Shown here: piece by piece, positions 23,878 to 33,256 of the stretch
Layout: every line of letters begins with the position of its first letter
How positions within the stretch are numbered: position 1 is the first letter of the stretch
From: Ailurus styani
Taxonomy: Eukaryota; Chordata; Mammalia; Carnivora; Ailuridae
NCBI GenBank assembly: GCA_002007465.1
Contig: LNAC01000018.1
Span: 7,179,583-7,243,582, forward strand
Direction of reading: 5' to 3'
DNA: 64,000 nucleotides
The notes under the pieces: generated by a model
Database searches by the model: none
What the model saw: the letters and a program-made list of their open reading frames with translations, nothing else
Told to the model about the DNA's origin: nothing
Program-made: the position numbers and the translations under genes

Positions 23878-24113
23878 AAGTGCTGTTATTTTTTTTTTTA
23901 AATTTTATTTATTCATTTGACACAGAGAGAGATTACAAGTAGGCAGAGAGGCAGGCAGAGAGAGAGGAGAGAGGAGAGAGGAGGAAGCAGGCTCCCTGCT
24001 GAGCAGAGAGCCCGATGTGGGCCTCGATCCCAGGACCCTGGGATCATGACCTGAGCCGAAGGCAGCGGCTTTAACCCACTGAGCCACCCAGGCGCCCAAG
24101 TGCTGTTATTTTT
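23878..24113 (-). mobile_element. Young Can-SINE with 16-bp target duplication
   Basis: The element occupies 23894-24097 in reverse orientation. It has the head complement 'ctgagccacccaggcgccc' at its right end, an expanded (gagag)n stretch around 23960-23985, the 'acaagtaggcagagaggcag' module and a reversed poly(A) near 23894. The 16-bp words aagtgctgttattttt at 23878-23893 and 24098-24113 are identical. The perfect duplication and near-consensus body indicate a recent insertion. Confidence 0.95.
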
Positions 24114-24899
24114 AAAACACTGTTTTATGAAAGGTGAAAACACAGGCTCTCCCCTAATTCCAGTTCACCCTTGTACATCTCCCGACCTGTCTCCTTCATA
24201 TGCAAGCACTGTTTACAGAGTTGTAACCACGAGCACATAATTCTGCATCCTGTGCGTTTTTCTCTTTTTACTGTACATTGATGCCAGGACCATCTTCTTC
24301 ATAGACACAGTCCTATCAACCATTCTTTGCAATAGCCGTGTACTTTTTCTTCAAAGAGACACTCAGGTCATATGTAACTTCTTCCTACAAACGAGGCTAC
24401 ACAGAATAGCCTTCCCTGGCACACAGAGCTTTCTTTCTCTCTGGATTTCATCCTCAGGACAGATTCCCAGAAGAGGCATTAATAGCTCAAAGGGTACAGG
24501 CAAGCCCCAAACCTCCTCTGGGGAGCTGCACCAGCCTCTGATACTGGCCAGACCCAAAGGGCCGGGGTGAACGGACTCTGCACCCAGAGCCCACATCCAC
24601 TGCTTCCAGCCCCACCAAGCCGGCTGACTCTGGCAGGGTACCGTGCCCTTGACTTTGCATGGATAGAGCATGAATGGGAATACGTGCTGCTCTGTGGACT
24701 TGCTGCAAGGGCCAGATGAGTTCATCCATGCAAAGCACCTAGAAGCCTGCCTGGCCCCTGCTTGGTACTCAGTCCATGTGAGCCTTTTGTTTTGTTTTCT
24801 TTTTGCTATGGCCATCAGCTCATGGATCTATGGAATAATTTTTATTGCAGGCATTCTCTGAGGAGGTAGTAGATAAAAGTCTCTGAAGCATAGCTTCAG

Positions 24900-25080
24900 T
24901 GATGGTGATTCCGTTACTGCTTATTAAGTTAGGTACTGTGTTCTTAAATTATCTCATTTAATTGCTGTAACAACATTTATTCTATGGGGTAGGGCCTCTA
25001 AGGACTTGCGTTTTCAGCTCAAGAATTCTAAGGTGAATAAATGGCTAGACAGAGGGCAACTAGGATTCAGAGACAGAGCT
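24900..25080 (-). repeat. MIR-like SINE remnant
   Basis: 'taaattatctcatttaattg' with 'ctgtaacaacatttattcta' and 'aactaggattcagagacaga' follows reverse-oriented MIR order. It is diverged. Confidence 0.6.
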
Positions 25081-26611
25081 CTGAGGGACCCTGAAAAAGG
25101 ACAAAGGGAGAGGGATTGAAACAGCAGCTCTTAGGACCTGGTGAAGCACTAATGTTCCAGGAGCACCAGGCTAATTCTCCAGAACAGTGCCAACTGACAT
25201 GACTTCAGCATTAGCAGATGAAAGCTTTCCAGGAGAGGCTGGTTGGGTGAAATCAGATGAGGAAGAGGAAAAACCAATTACATACAAAGCCTCTAAATCT
25301 AAGTCAATGGTTGTATGCTTCTTAGCTGAAAGTAATTTTCCATTTGCGATTAACTTGATTTATAAAGCAGAAATAAAGACAGACAGAAAATGGGAGTCGC
25401 CCCTATACACACACAGCATGCTTAAGCTCGTTGAGAACAACTTGGACCATCTCAGACCACTTAAGACCCTCAGCTTAGAGGCTAGTGGAGAGAACCCTGG
25501 TAAACCCCCAAATCAGAAGCCATAACTCTTAAATTACATATTGATGAGAAATTTAAAGACTGCCTTCACCAAGTCTAGAGCAGTTATTAGGAGACTGGCT
25601 CGAAGAATTTCATGGTTTTAAGAAGGTTCTCAAGCTTTATACATTCACTACCTGCTCGTGTCTAGTTTCCATACAGCATGAACCCAGGCTCTGCTTTTGA
25701 GGGGTGTGGTGTATTCTAGTGCTCAGACTCCATCCCTTGGTCTTATAAAAAAGGTAGAATTTTAGGCATACCTAATCTGAGGGGTCCCACTTTTTTGAGG
25801 GCAAAGCCAGATTTTACTTCCTAATGTACATGGGTCTTTGGAAGGGAAGTGAGGGTATAACTTGCCTGGTGATCAAAGAGGCCTCCTCTAGTTCCACCAA
25901 CTTCTCACTGAAGATAACCCTGGAGCGGGGGTGGAGAGGTGGAGGGACAGGTAAGAGCTTAACAGGGTTGGGCTTTGGCCCTGGAGAGCACAAGCTCACC
26001 GTCCTTTTATGTAATCATTGTCCTCTCTGCTGCCCAATCTTAAAATATTTCTTTAAATGGCTGTTTCTCTTAATATCCACTCATTTTCTTAAGTTTTAAA
26101 CATTTATCTAGATAACACACACAGATGGAGGAAACAGACCAGCCCACCCCAGCCTCCAGCATATACTGAGAAAGTCTGTCACTGGATCTACTTTTGAGGT
26201 CCACAGTGTTCTCTCTATTGATTTTAAGAAGAGGAGAGACCCATCATTGCTATTTGCATTACACTATGGAAACCACACAATTGGAGGGTGACGACATCAC
26301 ATTCAGGGACAGGGATTTTCCATAATAAGCACCCGACACCTGCTTTATATGGAATTAAACTAAACTCAGATCGTAAATGCCCAGGCTCTTCCTCTGGATA
26401 ACCCAAAAGTACTTTTCTGGGTGGTTAACCTGAAGGATCCACCCGTGGGTTTTTCTTTTGCAAAGGTGCCGGGCCAGGAAAGCAGACCTGCAGCTTGGGA
26501 GTCTAACCGCAGGGAAAGAGACAAGCCTCCTGCGGCACACCGAGCTCCATTTCCCAGCGTCCGCAGGAAGACCCAGTGACATCAGACAAGCAGCCACACA
26601 CGGACACTCAC

Positions 26612-26736
26612 TTTTGGTTTTGCTCTTGGCTTCAGTTGCTCTAACTTCTTAGCAGCAGCCTCAATGGATGCTGCAGCCCCCAGTAATTCTGTTTCTGCAA
26701 TGACGGTTGGGTCTTCTGGATCCACCCACTCTGTTC
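26612..26736 (-). CDS. TLN2: Talin-2 exon: R12-R13 junction helix
   Basis: The 125-nt exon completes a split Gly codon and adds 41 residues (about 2293-2334). It reads (G)TEWVDPEDPTVIAETELLGA and ends EQLKPRAKPK. It holds the end of R12, the WVDPEDP turn, and the upstream helix of R13, which in talin-1 packs against the actin-binding bundle and restrains it. The basic KPRAKPK tail leads to the next exon. The acceptor is 'gattttag' and the donor AAA|gtgagt. Its entry phase is complementary to the preceding 106-nt exon. Confidence 0.98.
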
Positions 26737-27596
26737 CTAAAATCAGTCCAAAGAGGGTCGGTCATTCTTGGTAGCTGTGACTGCAGGGCACTGGCTTCGT
26801 TACAAACAGTATCTGGATTGACATGCAGGGAAGCTCCGTAAGCCTACCAGAGGCATGGTCCTGAGCGATCACCTCTCTAGTTCTCACAGAGATCAGCTGC
26901 GGGCAGGGGAGCTCTGTCTGCTCCTGTTTCTCTAGGCAGTTACGTACACAGCCCCAGCACAGTCATCAAGGAGAGTTTCAAAAATCAGGATTTCATGGTC
27001 CAAGGCCAGCTCGAGCCTTACTCTAACTTCTCACTTAAAGCTCACGAATGCCAGTAACCATTTTCAAGAGACTTGCGACTCTGCTGACCTCACAGATTTG
27101 GCATTCTCTTCTCTCGGGACTCATGGAGAAGAGCCATTCACCTCAACCTCAACTCACACGAAGGGAAACGGAATTTCTCTGGTGAAGTGACTGCTTCTCC
27201 TGCTACCGTGAAGGGGTGTGCAAACAATGTACCCAGAAAGCATCATTTCCTAAAGATGAAGTGTGTTACGTGAATGAGGATAAACATTCTGATGATGGAA
27301 AACACAGATAAAAATAAATGGTGACACCCTTCAGAGAAGTGAGCAGTTCCAGATGAACTATACCATTTAAGTAGAGGTACTTAATGCAGAGACTGGAAAA
27401 AAGCCTTGCTTCAGGAGGCTATTTGAAAATCTAACTCTATTCCCTTTCCTTAAAAAAAAAAAAAAAAAAAAAAAAGTATCTCACTGTATCCCTTCTGACT
27501 GCATTTGCCAAGAAAGGGCCTGGGTTGGCGACACGGTTTCTCTGCTCAGTTTGCTGCAATGAGACTATACTCAGTGAACACGAGAATGTGGCCTAC
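26737..27596 (-). other. TLN2 intron with a 24-nt A run
   Basis: This 860 nt intron has one uninterrupted run of 24 A on the plus strand (27452-27475), which is T24 in the transcript, about 120 nt after the donor. No attached SINE body is recognisable, so the run may be a decayed retroposon tail or a mononucleotide expansion. The rest is unique sequence. Confidence 0.85.
27452..27475. repeat. Mononucleotide A(24) tract
   Basis: Twenty-four consecutive A follow 'ccctttcctt'. Such a tract is expected to vary in length between individuals. There is no flanking target duplication that I can see. Confidence 0.95.
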
Positions 27597-27702
27597 CTTT
27601 CATAGCTTCCGCGGCCTGGATGAGCTCAGTCACGGCGCCGGCGACGCGCTTGGAGAAAGCAGCCAGCTGGTGCTTGAGTTCTGGGCTTGGTTTCTGAAGA
27701 AT
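27597..27702 (-). CDS. TLN2: Talin-2 exon: last part of R12
   Basis: The 106-nt exon gives 35 residues and the first base of a Gly codon (about 2258-2293). It starts ILQKPSPELKHQLAAFSKRV and ends TELIQAAEAMK. It encodes helices of rod bundle R12. As I remember it, human talin-2 has Thr, Phe and Gln in place of the Ser, Leu and His here, so this short stretch may be variable; this should be checked by alignment. The exon is unusually CpG-rich (27632-27655) for its surroundings. Splice sites are 'catccatag' before ATT and AAAG|gtaggc. Confidence 0.97.
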
Positions 27703-28599
27703 CTATGGATGAAGACAAACACATAAGAAAGATGGTAGCCATCGTGAGAGAAAGCACACTCTTACTGGTGACATCCTGGTTTTAAGTTGCAACCCTGTCA
27801 CCAAGTGACTTCAGAACTTGGGGGAAAACACTGGCCTTCAGGTTCCTCATGTGAGAAATGAAAAGTTGGGAATGAAGAGTTTCTTTAAGGTTGCTTCTGA
27901 CACATCTCCCTAAGATCATAAGCGAGATGAGGTCCTTATTTGCTCTTTATTTGCACTTTCATTTGTACATAAAACATACGAACACAAAAATGACCCACCC
28001 TGTAAGAACACGAAAGCCTGAGGTTGCAAGTTATCTGGTACTCGTGACAAAACAAATGTGGGACCAGAAGAAATAGGTGACTCTGGTGGAGCCTTAGAGA
28101 CAAAGTCTCCAAGATAACAAAACCAACTGATAAGAAGGCTGTTCCTGAAGGAACAATCCACCTCCAGGGTTTTGCCTGCAAGCTCTCCTGGGAGAGGTCC
28201 TGAGGATTTTCCTTCTTTCAGACTAGTTCACAGGTTTTTAAAACTTTTTTGCTTTTTTTTTTTTTATGGTATTAGAAAAGATATTGGATATCCAATGCCC
28301 ACTCCAATTTATAGGATATCTTGTGAGGATTTCTTCTCGAATCACTCACAAATGGAACTAAGAAACTGGATAAGACCTTCCCCACAAATTTATATTCTGA
28401 CTTAAACCATCTTGCTCCTCCCTAATTTTGAAATTCTTCTTCCAGCGTTCTTTTTCTGTATCTCTTTGCCATGCTTCTCAGGGATAATTTTCAGACTTAG
28501 AAATGCCAAAACACTCAGGAGGAAAGCACAACTGCTGTCTCCCTATGGACAATTTTGAAGTCTCTGAGCTAGGGACAAAGCCTGAGCTTTGAGATCTGT

Positions 28600-28790
28600 G
28601 ATCACTCCTGGCTTCACTTGCTCCTGGTTAATGACATCAGGCAGATTACTGAACACCTCAGAACCTGTTTTCTCATCTGTAAAGCTGGGATAATGCCTAT
28701 CCCTCAGGACAGGCATAAGATTAAGTAGAATAACATATGAGAAACATCCTGTATGATGCCAAGAACACAACAGGCATTCACTAAATGTTA
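28600..28790 (+). repeat. MIR-like SINE remnant
   Basis: 'caggcagattactgaacacc' followed by 'tgttttctcatctgtaaagc', 'tgggataatgcctatccctc' and 'ggcattcactaaatg' is forward MIR order. Confidence 0.7.
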
Positions 28791-29183
28791 TTCCTTTCTT
28801 GGTGTCCCATACCCTTTTTCACTAGGCCAGGTAGCACACTCTTAGGAGTCTGGAAAACATACATATACAGCCTCCTTTGGACCCCAGAGCTAAAAGAGAA
28901 CTCTAAGAAAAACTTGGTAAAAAAAAATCTGGGGTTGAGGTAGTTAATGGGATTATACTTGGACCAGCCCCAGGCACACCAGTGCATAGAAGACATTATA
29001 TTAAATGCTTGAACTGACTAGTCAAAGATTTTTTGAGTATCACTTTACATGCATCTATCCCCATCCTCCTTCCTCTTGCAATCTTTTATATTTGCTAGTC
29101 TTCTATGAATTCAGCTGCTCTGTTCTTATTTCCTCACCCTTGAACTTATACATATCACTATGCAGATATTAAGAACTCAGTAT

Positions 29184-29275
29184 AGGGGTGTCTGGCTGTC
29201 TTGTTTAGTGGAGCATGTGACTCTTGATCTCAGGGTTGTTTTCAAGCCCCATGTTAAAGATAAGATCTTTAGGAA
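29184..29275 (+). mobile_element. Old, short tRNA-Lys-derived SINE
   Basis: The copy reads 'aggggtgtctggctgtcttg', 'gagcatgtgactcttgatct' and 'cagggttgttttcaagcccc', which is the tRNA-Lys body of Can-SINEs with a mutated head and no CT-rich module. It is more diverged than the other copies here. Confidence 0.75.
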
Positions 29276-29689
29276 AAAAAGCACTCAGTACAAACTGGTC
29301 AATGAGTGAACAAATGAATGGATGAGTAAAAACAGAACAAAATATTTCTGCAACAAGCCCTAATATGATGGCTTCATCGATCAGTTCCAAAACAACACTA
29401 GAATAATGGAGAGGATCAGGGCTATTGATGGAATTGGACTGATGTAGAGCCTGGGCATCAGGATTTTTAAAAATATCCCATGTGATTCTCCTATACAGTT
29501 GTGAATCAGTAATATGAATCCTGAACCTCTGCTCCAGACTAAATTGGCGGCATTTGGCACCACTTCATTGTAAAAGGTTATACTATTTTTTTCTGAAACA
29601 ATGCATGCTGTAAGGCCACCAAGTGAATAATGGTTATGGCTCAGAGTCTGAAAAGCTAAATTGTCCAAAGGCCTTATTCACTGGTTAGT

Positions 29690-31155
29690 TGGTTTATCCA
29701 TAGTGGTCAACAAAACAAGAATAAGTCAAGTATTAAAGGTATGATGGGGAGACTCATAGTAAATGATGTACTGAATGTTCTCCCTTAAGATCAAGAATAT
29801 GGTAAGGATGTTCAGTCTCGTACTCCTATCAATATTGTACTAAAATTCCTGGACAGTGCAACAGGGCAAGAAAAAAATAAATAAATGGCACACAGAAAAG
29901 AAGTACAATAATTTTTGTTTGTAAGTAAAATGAGTGTCCACGTAGAAAATCCTGAGGCACCTGTAGAAAAGTTTTTAGAACTAGTGAGTGAGTATAGCAA
30001 GGTTACAGGCTATAAGGTCAATATACAAACATCAATTACATTTTTATATAATAACAATAAAAATTGGGAATTTAAAAAAGTACTGTCATTTATAACAGCA
30101 TAAAATTATGATATATCTAGTGTTAAATGTGACAACAGATTTGAATGCTAAAAACTATAAACATTGTTGAAATTAATAAAGAAGACCTAAATAAATGGAG
30201 AGATATACCATGTTCATGGATTAGAAGACTCTTCAGATGTCAATATCCTCCAATCTCTCCTACACCCCCAGTCAAAACTCCAACAAGCTTTTTTTTTTTT
30301 AAAGATATTGACAAGGTGATCCTAAAACATATATGAAATGCAAAGCACATAGAATACCTAAGACTATTTTGAAAAAGAACAACATTGAAAGTTTAAACAT
30401 AATTGATTTAAGACTCATATAAAGTTGTAGTGGTAATCAAGACATCAGGATATTGGCACACAGACATGCAGATCAATGAAGCAGAAGAGTCCAGAACTAG
30501 ATTCATACATATGGTCAATGGATTTTCATTAAAAGTGCTAAGATGTCTTTAATTCAATGGAAACCGAATAATTTTTTTCAACCAATGGTGATGGAACAAT
30601 TGGATATCCACATGTAAGAATATGAACATTGACACTTCCCCCACACCATATGCATAAATTAACTAGAAATGGAGTATAAACCCAAACAGAAGAATTAAAA
30701 CCATACAGAAGAAAACACAGGAAAACAATCTTAGTGATCTTGGATTTGGTAAGGATTCTCAGAGGACAAAACGTTTAAATTATGTTTAAAAACTTAAAAA
30801 ACCATGAACTTGGAAGTTTATGCTTTAGAACTCTAAGAACATTATGCTAAGTTAAAGAACCAGTCACAAAAGACCATATACAGTGTGATGTCATTTATAT
30901 GAAAAGTCCAGAATAGGCAAATCTACAGAGGCAGAAAAGAGATTAGTGTTTGTGTAGGTCTTGGAGTGGGGGTAAGGGCAATTAATGACCACTTAAGGGT
31001 ATGAGATTTCTTTTTGGGGTGATGAAATGCTCTAATATATTGTGATAGATACATAACTCTGTGAATATAGTAAAAGCCAATTAATTTAATGCCTTAAGTG
31101 GGCAAATTCTGTCATATGCCAATTATAGCTCAAGAAGGCTGTTGAAAAGAGAATT
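29690..31155 (+). mobile_element. Old L1 fragment with ORF2 remnants
   Basis: The segment carries degraded ORF2 reverse-transcriptase sequence. A frame at about 29960-30060 reads like KFLELVSEYSKVTGYKVN, a region conserved in L1 ORF2. Downstream are the 'ggcacacagacatgcagatc' word and a 3' UTR-like stretch (about 30840-31130, ending 'aattatagctcaagaaggct'). Many stops and deletions, including loss of the catalytic segment, show it is inactive. Confidence 0.85.
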
Positions 31156-31207
31156 AATCTAGCATGCAAATGAAAGAACAAAAGGAAGCTGGTGAAGGGT
31201 AGAAGAG

Positions 31208-31985
31208 TGTGCCACCCCAAAATATACCTCTTTGGTATAAGGATTATTTTGAGCTAATTTTTTGAGAAAGAGCAGATACAGGAAAAGCTCTGAAAAGAGA
31301 GTATTAAGTTACTATTTTGAAAGGGAAATTTACATTTATAAAGCAATTGTTCATTTGTTAAGGGTGTCTCCCTCTCCCTGCTTGAAGAGAAGTTTCTCTA
31401 TCACAAGAGAATTTATCAGTGGAGAGGGCACAGACTTAAATCTGTGTAACCACCTTACTCTACTTTATTGAGTTTTTCCTGGTAACCAACCTCCCATCAC
31501 TGATCTCCCCCCAATCAATTTTTTTTTTTCTTGAGCTAAAGATGGTATTTAAGCTGGTGGTTCAGGCCACCTATGCAGTTACTCATTTTTTCCCCCTGGT
31601 TATCTGCCATGTATCCATGACGTATATGAGTTAATAAATTTGTTTTTCTCTTGTTATTTTATTTTATTTTATTTTTTTATTTTATTTTATTTTATTTTTT
31701 TTTTTTTTAAAGATTTTATTTATTTATTTGACACAGAGAGAGAGATTACAAGTAGGCAGAGAGGCAGGCAGAGAGACAGGGAGAGGAGGAAGCAGGCTCC
31801 CCGCCGAGCAGAGAGCCCGATGCGGGCCTCGATCCCAGGACGCTGAGATCATGACCTGAGCCGAAAGCAGAGGCTTTAACCCGCTGAGCCACCCAGGCGC
31901 CCTGTTTTTCTCTTGTTAATCTGTCTTACTACACAGGCCAAGAACTCAGAAGGGTTGGGAGAAAATTATTTTTCCTCCCCTTATA
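31208..31985 (+). repeat. Solo LTR of an old endogenous retrovirus, split by a SINE
   Basis: Outside the Can-SINE the segment runs from 'tgtgccaccccaaaatatac' to 'ttatttttcctcccctta'. Inside it are a TATA-like 'gtatttaagctggtgg' (about 31544), then AATAAA at about 31633 and 'ttgttaatctgtcttactac', then 'ccaagaactcagaagggttg'. This spacing of promoter and polyadenylation signals is that of an LTR. No viral coding sequence is present beside it. I cannot name the family with certainty and the ends are approximate. Confidence 0.5.
31641..31918 (-). mobile_element. Young Can-SINE with 16-bp target duplication inside an LTR
   Basis: The insert spans 31657-31902 in reverse orientation. The 16-bp word tgtttttctcttgtta is repeated exactly at 31641-31656 and 31903-31918. 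On the plus strand it begins with a long (ttttat)n/T tract (31657-31709), the reversed A-rich tail, then 'aaagattttatttatttatt', the 'gcagagaggcaggcagagag' module, and the head complement 'ctgagccacccaggcgccct'. It interrupts the 3' part of a solo LTR. Confidence 0.95.
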
Positions 31986-32242
31986 TTGGGATATAACCCT
32001 AAAACTAATTTGATAACCTGTGCAAATAGAAACATTCAATTCATATATGTTTATTTGAGATATATTTTGGTTTTCCTTTTCTATTTTCCCAAGTCATATC
32101 TGCTTTTGTGTCCTCAACCATCTGCAGCACTGTTTTCTATTAACACACATTTGCCTCCCTCCCCAGAGATTGTTATGAAAATGACATGGCAAACCACACC
32201 CTAAGAGAAACTATTTAAAAAAAAAAACCCACCAAAAACCTA

Positions 32243-32437
32243 GGGGCACCTGGGTGGCTCAGTCAGTTACGTGTTTGACTCTTGACTTTGGCTCAGGTCA
32301 TGATGTCAGGGTCATGGAATCAAGTCCCGTGTCAGGCACCATGGTGCTCCATGCTAAGTATGGAGCCTGCTTGAGATGCTTTCCCCCCTCTCTGCTTGCA
32401 TGTGCATGCTCTTTCTCTCAAAAAACAAAACAAAACA
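32243..32437 (+). mobile_element. Can-SINE beside L1
   Basis: It starts 'ggggcacctgggtggctcag', continues 'tttgactcttgactttggct' and 'caggtcatgatgtcagggtc', and ends in a (caaaa)n tail. A possible 9-bp duplication aaaaaccta lies at 32234-32242 and 32438-32446, but its A-rich content makes it weak. The body differs from the young reversed copies. Confidence 0.88.
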
Positions 32438-32439
32438 AA

Positions 32440-33256
32440 AAACCTAACAATTTGTATCTAGAAAATATAAAAAGTTCTAAAAGTTCCATAATAAGACAAA
32501 TAAAAAATAGGCAAAAGATCTGAACAGGCACTTCATCAAAAAAGACACAGAAGGCAAACAGGTGCATAAAAAAGATACTCAACCTTGTAAATTAAAACCA
32601 CAGTGAGATACCAGTACACACCCACCAGAATGGCTAAAATTAAAAAGATGGACCATTTCAAGTGTTGACAAGGGTGTGGGGCAACTGGAACTCTAATATA
32701 CTGCTGGAAGAAATAAAACATAGAATAAGGACTTTAAAAAAGTCTCCTAAAAACCTGAAAAAATGCATACCCTATTTTACAAATATTCCACATCTAGGTC
32801 TTCATCCAAGAGAAATGAACGTATATGGGTTCAAAGACTTGGACAGAGAATGATCTGATTATTTGCAATAATCAAAATCTGGAGACAACCTAAATGTCCA
32901 TCATTAGGTGAAGAGGTAAGTATGGCATATCCATCTGATGGAATATTACTTAGCAATACAATGGGACAAATTATTGATACATGTAACACCATGGATGGAA
33001 CTGAAAATGTTGACACTGAATGACAGAAGCCAGACAAAAAGAAGTACGTGTTATATATTCCATTTATCTAAAAGTCTAGAAAATGCAAACACATCTCTAG
33101 TAGCAAAAAGAAATTCTGGGGAGTAACGCACACATTTGTTATTTTGATTGTGGTGATGCTTTCACAGATGTATTCAGAGATCAATATTCAGACTGCACAC
33201 CTTAAATATCTGTTAATTGTATGTTAGCTATGCTTCAATAAAGCTGGAAAAAAGTT
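32440..33256 (+). mobile_element. Old L1 3' fragment
   Basis: Words typical of the end of L1 ORF2 and its 3' region follow in order: 'cacttcatcaaaaaagacac', 'accacagtgagataccagta', 'ccagaatggctaaaattaaa', 'gaatattacttagcaataca' and a final 'tgcttcaataaagctgg'. There is no intact frame. Confidence 0.88.

Larger units (their letters stand above)
14543..26611 (-). other. Large TLN2 intron hosting mir-190a
   Basis: This 12.1 kb intron contains the mir-190a hairpin at 22727-22811, three Can-SINEs (19715-19916, 21203-21412 and 23894-24097), an L1 3' fragment (about 18748-18876), a MER5-like fragment (about 17440-17560) and MIR remnants (about 15600-15830 and 24900-25080). The rest (for example 14900-15500, 16100-17400, 19950-21150 and 25100-26600) shows nothing I can name. 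Confidence 0.92.
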
